Below are positions 56,608 through 64,000 of a stretch of DNA of 64,000 nt, piece by piece; positions within the stretch are counted from its first letter, which is position 1, and each line of letters begins with the position of its first letter. This stretch comes from Carnegiea gigantea (taxonomy: Eukaryota; Streptophyta; Magnoliopsida; Caryophyllales; Cactaceae): the NCBI GenBank assembly GCA_029747015.1, contig JAKOGI010000023.1, positions 1,108,501-1,172,500 of the forward strand, written 5' to 3'. Position numbers and translations under genes: made by a program. Under the pieces are notes generated by a model. It saw nothing but the letters and a program-made list of their open reading frames with translations. It was not told the origin of the DNA and searched no databases.

Positions 56608-58743
56608 TGAGAAAAACCAAATGATTAAGTTGAGAAACATCAAGTGATTAAGTTAGATCTAAAACTAAAAGAAATAAATGTACAAATTAAAATTGCTAGG
56701 AAAGAGAACTTAGAAAAAAAGTAAATAAAATACAAAACCTACTACTCGAGGACTAATAATCTGTTACTACTCCAAACTAGCATTTTATAAAGTGTCGCTG
56801 AAACGACATTTTTAAAATCTACTATTAACATAAATTACATTTTACTGCATTAAATTCAGTCACATAAGCTTGTAAAAATGTGCCGACTCATTATTAACAT
56901 CCTATATCTTAAGAACATCACTATAGTTTTTACACTCATATATTAATAGTGCTCGTATAGTTTTCAATGTAATAAAGTTACTGTTTTAGTATCATATCAT
57001 ATATCATATATATATCAAAAGTTGGATTGAATTTACGTATGAGCGACAAGTAAGCTTGCCATATAGGATGTCACATAGGAGCGAATAGCCATGTGAGATA
57101 CTTTAATGCAACATAAAATACTACATGAGATTTAAAATTAAAAAAAGGCTATGTAAGATGGATGTAAATTTAATACAATATTAATTTTATTTAATAAGGT
57201 AACTTCTCACATACCTTTATATTATTTAATAATAAAATTTAATCATAAAATATATATAATTTAATGATGCAAATACAACAAAAAATGTGAGTTAGATATT
57301 AATTAAGAATACAAAAGTATGTTATTAATAGGGAAAAAAAAAACTAAAGAAGACTCGCTTTACTTTTGTATCAATAAAATAATATAATACATCAATTTAC
57401 TATTTGCTTTGTTTATAAAAAAATCTATTTACTTAATAACATATTAAAAAATTATTTAACTCACACCCCTACATCATAAGGGTATAACCCTAGTAATATA
57501 TGAAAAATTTATTACAGAAGTGTACTAATCAATTTTCATACGTTATAGCATATATGTGATCGAGTTAGCTTTTTAATGAGCAAATTTTGGGACCATCTCA
57601 CCTAAGAAATATACTATGATTGGATCTTTTAAAGGTGAATTTTAGTTATTTGTGGGGGAACTAATAAATTGCTTGGCGAAGATTTTTATTAGAATAATCC
57701 CCAAATAAGTTATTATTATCTTAATTTCTAAATTCACCCATTAGCCTCTTACATGTCATCTTTTTATACTAAGACTCATTTTATCTCTCAAATAGTTGAA
57801 TTTACCCAAATTTAATGTAGCATGTAGTAAGATTTACAATAAACCAGTAATATTCAACATCTATTACAGTAGATGTGTTCAATTGGTTGATCTAATACAA
57901 TAATAAATTAAACTTTATTGTAAAAGTAAACTACTTAATGTCTACTGTAGTAGATATAAAGATAGTAATGGTACATATTCCATATGATTGAATGTATAAT
58001 CAAATACAGTTGATAAGATAGACATACTATAAATTCTTCCGCTTAAAAAAAAATTAATAAAAAAACTTTGTTCGGGTTAAAATATGAATGAAACAATAGA
58101 TTACACCAAATTAACATGAAGTCCCCGAGCAACCGTGTACAACTTTAGCAATCAATGTAACCAAAACATATCAACGCTTTCAAAAATGTTCATGATTTTA
58201 TATTCAGGCTTCAAATCGTTATTCTAATTTCTTACATGCATGAACTCGTGCATATTTTGTCTACTTTATAAACAATAACCTCAGTGAGTCTTAGTTTACT
58301 ACTTAACTATTAATCAATTGTTTTATAAATTCTAATGATATATATACATATTATCGACTAAAGTGAAGCAAATAGATAAATACTTGGAGATATTATAATA
58401 GATAATATATGATAATACTGCATGAGTTATGATTTATATTAGTACAAATAACATATCTTTACATTAATTTCACATATAGATGTTAAAAGAAAAATACATC
58501 AATATATATAAAAGGACGTCAACACCGATAATAACATATATAAAATGATGAAATATACAAAAATGTAATATAGTTTTGTAAAAATACAAAATGAGAGGCA
58601 AATAAAGAGTAGAGTAACAAGAAACTTAAAACATAATTTTGAACCTAAGCATGCTAGATATTTTCAACAGAAGATGCTCCAATAAATGTACAAAATCAAC
58701 AAAGGCAAGATGATCATTTTGTCCTACTAATTCCTTATACATT
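56608..58743. other. AT-rich DNA, probably old LTR plus spacer
   Basis: No coding region, RNA or clear repeat boundary beyond the copia LTR start. Very AT-rich with poly-A/T runs. Confidence 0.5.
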
Positions 58744-58746
58744 TAA

Positions 58747-61679
58747 GGGTCTGTTTGGACATAAGAAAGTAGTATAGAAAGAAAAAAAATGTGAAAAATT
58801 AAAATTTTTCTCATGTTTGGAGTAAGCAAAAATGAATGGAAAAACGAGGTGGTGGAAAAATTGAAAGAAAATTATGGAAATATAATGTCATATGTTTTCT
58901 TCCAAAATATGTAACAAAAACTAGTGGAAAATTTTTTCCTTCATGCCCAGATAGCGTTTCCCCGCCCCCACCCTTCACGCTTTCTCTCTCCTTGCCATTC
59001 TCTGTCTCCTCACACCCTTCGCTCTCTCTCTCCTCGCCTACTCCAGCTTCGATCTCTCCTCCAACCATTCTCTAGCTGCAAGCTCTATTCCGGCGATGCT
59101 TGTGGATCCGGTAACACACACACTTTCTCTCTCTTTCTCGCTCTCTCGCTAGTGGATCGATTTAGGGTTTCATTGAGGGTTTAAGATTGGGTTTTTGTGA
59201 GATGGGTGTTTGATTCACATTGTGTATATGATGAATTTGCTGAAGTTTTCATGATTGTTGGTGTGTAAGTTTCCGCAATTGCTTTCATTCTATCCCTGGG
59301 GGTGGTTGGTGTTGTGAGCAGTACCTAAACCACGTAACAGATGGGGTTCTATGCTTGTGTAATTTGATAATGGCATGATGTATGTTTAAGACATTGGCAC
59401 GTGGATTTTGTGAATTTAAATGTTGTTTTTGTAGTTTATACTGATTGGTGAAGTTTGAATGGTTTGGATTTGATGTGAATGAAATTGGATGATATGGGTT
59501 GGTAGTTCTTTCTGGGACTTTTGTGGGTTTTCTATAGATGTTAAGGTTGATGCGAAGGTGTTTGATGAAATGCTCAAGAGACTATCTTTGTTGTCTATAT
59601 CGTTCTCTCTTATGCTATTTTGACTGCTTTTCCCGCTATGTTTGTGATCTCTGAATGAGAAACTGAAGAGGGGTTTTGTTGTTTCATGGTTTTTGGATAG
59701 GAGAGAGAAACAAGTTTTCATGATTTTGCCCTATCTTTACTGTGTTGTGTGGTGCCTTATGTGTTTGTGATGGGCTGGCAGCAGATTGAGTAGTCCATGG
59801 CATCGAACAAGCCAAGAAACACTTCACTACCTCACGCCAATCGCCCTAAAGTGCCCACTGGATCATTTATAAAGTGCTTAGCCTCTGATGAATCATCCAT
59901 GAGAAGAAATTTGAAGCGCCTAGCTGTTGAATCGTCTCAGCTTAGGGATGATATCGAAGAGCAAGATGTAATTTTCAGGCCTTGGAGGAGTTTGTCTATT
60001 CCACAAGATAATATCAATGAAGAATATGAGGTAATATTATGAGTTACTTGAATCCACTTGGATCCAAAAAATAAATTAAATTGCAATACAAACATGTCAA
60101 ACCTTTTACTATGTAGCCAACTGATAACTTGGATTTTAACAAATAGAGTTTCTGAGTGACAAATTCAAGGGGGTTAAATTTTTAACCAAAAATACAATAA
60201 AGATCATATCTATTCATGTTAACAGATTTAAGTTGCTGCTGAGCTTTTGCCAAGATGGGTTTCGGGTATCTCCTCTCATTCTTTCTTTGTAATTACATCC
60301 TCTTTGATTGTTCATGTTTGTTATGCTTTTTATATACTTAATTTTCTTTCTGGTTGTGAACTTCCTTTTGATTATTAGAAATGGAGTTACTGCTTTTGGA
60401 AGCCATTTGTAGCTGTGACATATTAATGAGATAGATTTGAAAAGTTTTCTGGGTATTGCTGTGACATGTTAATGAGCTGAAAAGTTTCGTGAGATAGATT
60501 GTGTACCACTGGTGCTATGACATATTACTGTTGCCTGCTGTTTGTTAATGAATACTAAAAAGATTAGTACACTCTAAAAAGAAACAGCTCAGTATAAGGT
60601 CCTATGTTTCTCTTGCTATGTACTGTTGTGTACTGCTGACAAACAGATTTTTATTTGCACGCTACTGATGTTTCTCTTATATTGCTGTCTCGTGACCAGA
60701 AACCATGTCTTGACATCTTGATTTCTCACACAATTTAGCTGCGGTATTATTGGTCATTTAGATCTCATCCTCTCTACCTTTACATCCCCCCCTCTTATAG
60801 CGACCATTTATTAAAGTCTTTTATTGGTATTCTTCAAACAAATTCATATTTGCCTGCTTTTGCTGATGTTTCTCTTGTACTGCTGTCTCATGACCAGAAA
60901 CATCTCTTGATGTCATTATAATGTATTACATGGAGGAATGCATCACTATTAGCTATTGTTAGGCTGAAATCTAATCTCCTTTGATGTTATGTTTGTAGGT
61001 TGAAGGTTTGAGTGAGATATCACAAATGAAGGTCTATCAAGCTCTTTCAGCGAACCCTAATTCAACTAGAGTGCTTCTTGCTTGCCTGGTTGTTCATCGT
61101 GAGTTGTGGTTAAAAGTCAAATTCGACAATGAGTTCTAGGAGTAGCTTAGGATTTCAGAAATTTGGAGCTCTCATTCCTCTCAACTCGTTGATGTTATCG
61201 GTTTTGTTTTTGTTTTTGTTATTTTCAGGTATCACTCCAGATTTTATGCATAATTTGATTTGAAGTTGTAAATTTCTATAGACTCTTGTAAACTTTTGAA
61301 TTGTAGCAAAACCAGGGAGTTTGAAGTAGAATTATACGTTGGAATAAGAAAGTTTGAGAGGTAACTGAATTGTATGTCTCATCTATTTTTTTATGGTGTT
61401 ATTTTGAGGAATTCCATTGGCATTGGCTAGCAAAGGGCAACTTTGAGATCACATTTTAATCTTACAAGATATATTTTTCTTTGCTTTATTCATTTTCTAA
61501 GTCCAAACAAAGGGGGAAAAAAAAAAAGTTTGGTGGAGAGTTATTTTTTTTTCCCTTATATTTTTTCTCTAATCCAAACAAGAGAAAGAAAATGACTTTC
61601 CTTCTCATTTTTTTTCCTTCTCATTTTTTTTTGATTTCAACTTTCTTTTCACCTTATTTTCCAAGGTCCAAACACGGCC
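58747..61679 (+). mobile_element. Candidate Pack-type PIF/Harbinger-like element, 2.9 kb
   Basis: The left end GGGTCTGTTTGGACATAAG and the inverted right end GGCCGTGTTTGGACCTTGG match at most positions, and TAA flanks both (58744-58746, 61680-61682). Both arms share a longer layout over about 120 bases: an A-rich block, then an ATTTTCTCATGTTTGGA-like subterminal box (58808-58822 left; TCTCTTGTTTGGATTAG inverted near 61580 right). No transposase is inside. Instead, a GC-rich 5' leader, a leader intron and a two-exon gene fill the interior. The MITE at 28064-28515 has the same end type. The alternative is two unrelated MITEs flanking a resident gene. Confidence 0.55.
59797..61139 (+). CDS. Small two-exon protein of unknown function
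   Basis: Exon 1 59797-60030 (78 codons, MASNKPRNTSL to NEEYE) ends at GTAATA. Exon 2 60999-61139 follows a TTTGTAG acceptor and stops at TAG 61137-61139. The phase is 0, giving 124 residues. A probable leader intron runs from GTAACA at 59111 to an AG near 59784. The protein is hydrophilic and basic at the start, with motifs FIKCLASDESSMRRNLKRL and FRPWRSLS. The second part is helical (EISQMKVYQALSANP, LLACLVVH). No signal peptide or membrane segment is seen. I do not recognise the family. The clean splice phase and absence of stops suggest it is or recently was functional. Confidence 0.55.
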
Positions 61680-61682
61680 TAA

Positions 61683-64000
61683 AATCTATGGCAGTGTATC
61701 AGGTGATATGTGGCAGTGTAACTCATCTTCTACTGTAAATTTTATCAAAAACAAAAACTTGAAAGACCCAAGTTGGACATCAAAATAATGTTCTGCTTAT
61801 AATTCATAGAAGTTTCGTTTGTTAAGACTTTTTTAATTAAGCATACAAAATTAAGAAAATAAACTTACAATTGTTTTTAACAGATGGTTTGATCTTTGGC
61901 CTTTTGTTGGTTGTTGGCTTGTGTAGTCTCATTAGGAATAATACGTCTCTTCCTCCTTGCTTCTTTGGCCAAAGTGACTTCATCCATTCAAATTATTATA
62001 TGTGACTTTGGTAGTGAATTGTTTGTGAGATGTTTTTTTTTTGGTGGGTGCATTTGATAATGGAGAGATGTACTTCCTTATGTGGTATATAAATAATGAA
62101 TTTTTTACTAAAATTTGCCATCAATGAGATAACAGTTATGTGAATGCAAACAGTTTTTGTGATTAACTAGAAATTATTTATCTTTGGAAGAAGGGACTTT
62201 CTTGAGTCTAATCATATATCTCACGTAGTGAGTTTTATGAAGGACTGGACCCTTGGCTTGTGCTACGCAGGAATTGTTTTAAAATATTATTTAAAAGATT
62301 TTTAATGAAATTATAATTAATCTTATAATTTGACTTTTTAGAAATAACACTATCAGCATATCAATATTTTATTTCCTTTTTCTCTTCATACAAGTAACTC
62401 AAAAAGCATTATTCATTATGATGACTTTAAATCACATATTGTTTTAATATTTATATTTAAATAAAATATTAATAAAGGTTTAAGAGATACGTATCACAAC
62501 TGCATCATTTGTATTCACTTTTATATATAAGTATATAATTATACAAGGTTGGTGGCTTTTCAAATCTATTATTTAGCTAATTAATGGCAAAAAACTCATA
62601 ATTAGATATTAAATTGTGGTTACCCCCCCTCATGGTACACTGTTGCAAGATGTTCGTCATATTTCCACTTAGTACGAGTTTTATGTTGATAATTATATTG
62701 TCTTGTGCACTTCAGCTTTTTATACCAATTGTTGTGAAGAACCTTTGATTTTGACTTGTTACCTAAACTCCGTAGATATAATCTAGACAACCCATTTCTC
62801 ATCATGAAGCCGTTTCGTATTATAATAAATTGTCAACAACTTTTTATGTAAGGATAGATTTCAATTGAAAAAATGTAATTTATAACTATTTGCTAGTGGA
62901 AGAATAAGAATGTTGATGACGGCCTTTAGTAATTTTAGATTTTCTTTTTAGTGCCAAATTAGTTGGATCTAATACTTGAACTCATAGTAGTAAGAATTTT
63001 AAAACATCGAGCAAAAATGGAATAAAATTCGTCTAAAATGCTCCTTATATTTCATGAATTTAAAATGATATTGTGGAATTAAACTGCTTTGACAAAAAGT
63101 ACTCAATAACATGATCATGTAGGCAAACTGAGAATTCAAGCTTGATCAATTGTTGGACCTTTTGTAATACTATAGTTTAAATGGTTGTTTTAGTTAGTTC
63201 ATGCAACCTATATTAGAATAAGTGTTAAAATAAGAGTTTTTCAATTATATAAAAGTAGGGGGAAAAACTCTTATCAACATACTTTGATAATTTTATTTAT
63301 AAAGATATAAATGAAATCGATTAAAAACTTTCTGGGGATTCTAAAGTGAACTATATATGCCTTCAAATGATCTTCTAAGGGTTCTCTATAGAATTTGTTG
63401 GAAATACAGAAGCAAGTGTCGTCCGTATATTGTGTATTAAATAAAGAATTTATGTGAGAAGCCCCATGGGCATGTTCATGGAATAGAATTTCGGGGTAAA
63501 GAATTGTCAATTTATTGTAATTTGATGAATAGAACAGGAAGGAAGTTTACTAAGCATTGTCTTTGATTTACATCATAAGTTGATGACGATGTGTGCTTAC
63601 CTGCTGTCCTCAGTAACAACAAGATAAATTAGGTAATTTCTAAGACCTTAGTCCCTTAAAAATATTAGAATAAATATTAAAGCAAGAAAGCAATAATACC
63701 ACAATCGTCGTTAGGATTTTGAGAATGTTTGTTATTATTATTCAAATTCCTAAACATTTTTATTTAAAATTGTTTCAGGTGGTGCTTGTGTCGTCATAGC
63801 TCTTGATGACAACATCCACAACATCAAATATCTATGCAGCCATTTCTTGCACCAACATCATTCATGTGTTTATCTGTATCGTCTTCATCATCAATGAAGC
63901 TAGCAATTAATCAAACTAGTATTAAAAGTTATTCATGTTTAAATAACATTAGAATAAGTCGCATATAGAATGATTGCGTACATGACATTCCTTCTCTCTC
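61683..64000. other. AT-rich DNA, no gene seen
   Basis: No coding region, tRNA or transposon end that I can support. The open frames present are short and A/T-driven. Confidence 0.5.

Noticed and set aside
1..64000. CRISPR arrays, operons, bacterial ribosome-binding sites, rRNA genes
   Set aside because: None seen. The repeats present are microsatellites, tandem duplications and LTRs, and the sequence is plant nuclear DNA.

Overview
The window is nuclear DNA of a flowering plant. Support for this comes from an intron-split TLDc-domain gene with GT/AG introns, a P-class pentatricopeptide-repeat (PPR) gene, plant-type L1 LINEs, Athila/Tat-like, Ty3/gypsy and Ty1/copia retroelements, a Helitron helicase, MITEs, and a decayed piece of plastid DNA carrying trnR-ACG. 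I cannot place the species from sequence alone. No bacterial features, CRISPR arrays or operons are present. Many of the short open frames that exist here are chance products of low-complexity DNA or dead transposons.

Layout. 1-4.6 kb: gene-free DNA with hAT-like and PIF-like miniature elements and a LINE 3' fragment. 4.6-8.1 kb: the single-exon PPR gene (5867-7321), preceded by an unidentified exon-like block. 8.2-16.5 kb: a minus-strand L1 LINE split by a nearly complete plus-strand L1 LINE, with a perfect 15-bp target duplication, followed by a small gypsy LTR remnant. 19.7-24.2 kb: an eight-exon minus-strand gene for a 421-residue TLDc protein. One of its introns holds the plastid insertion and a 159-bp tandem duplication. 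24.3-28.0 kb: simple repeats, then a Helitron Pif1-type helicase remnant on the minus strand.

28.0-42 kb is a stack of LTR elements. It contains a minus-strand non-autonomous Tat/Athila-like element, one of whose LTRs carries a PIF/Harbinger-type MITE. Next to it lies the 3' half of a plus-strand Athila-like element, whose last ORF is split by a solo LTR. 43.9-51.4 kb: a decayed Ty3/gypsy element with both LTRs, whose protease region is split by a 536-bp hAT-type element. 51.6-56.6 kb: a decayed minus-strand Ty1/copia element. 58.7-61.7 kb: a 2.9-kb unit bounded by PIF/Harbinger-like terminal repeats and TAA duplications that encloses a small two-exon gene, a candidate Pack-type transposon. 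The remainder is AT-rich DNA in which I see no gene.

Only the PPR gene, the TLDc gene and possibly the small gene at 59.8-61.1 kb look like functional host genes. Nothing amounts to a new multi-gene system. The most interesting objects are the Pack-type candidate, the datable nested insertions, and a GGCACG/CCCGTGC motif shared between retroelements.
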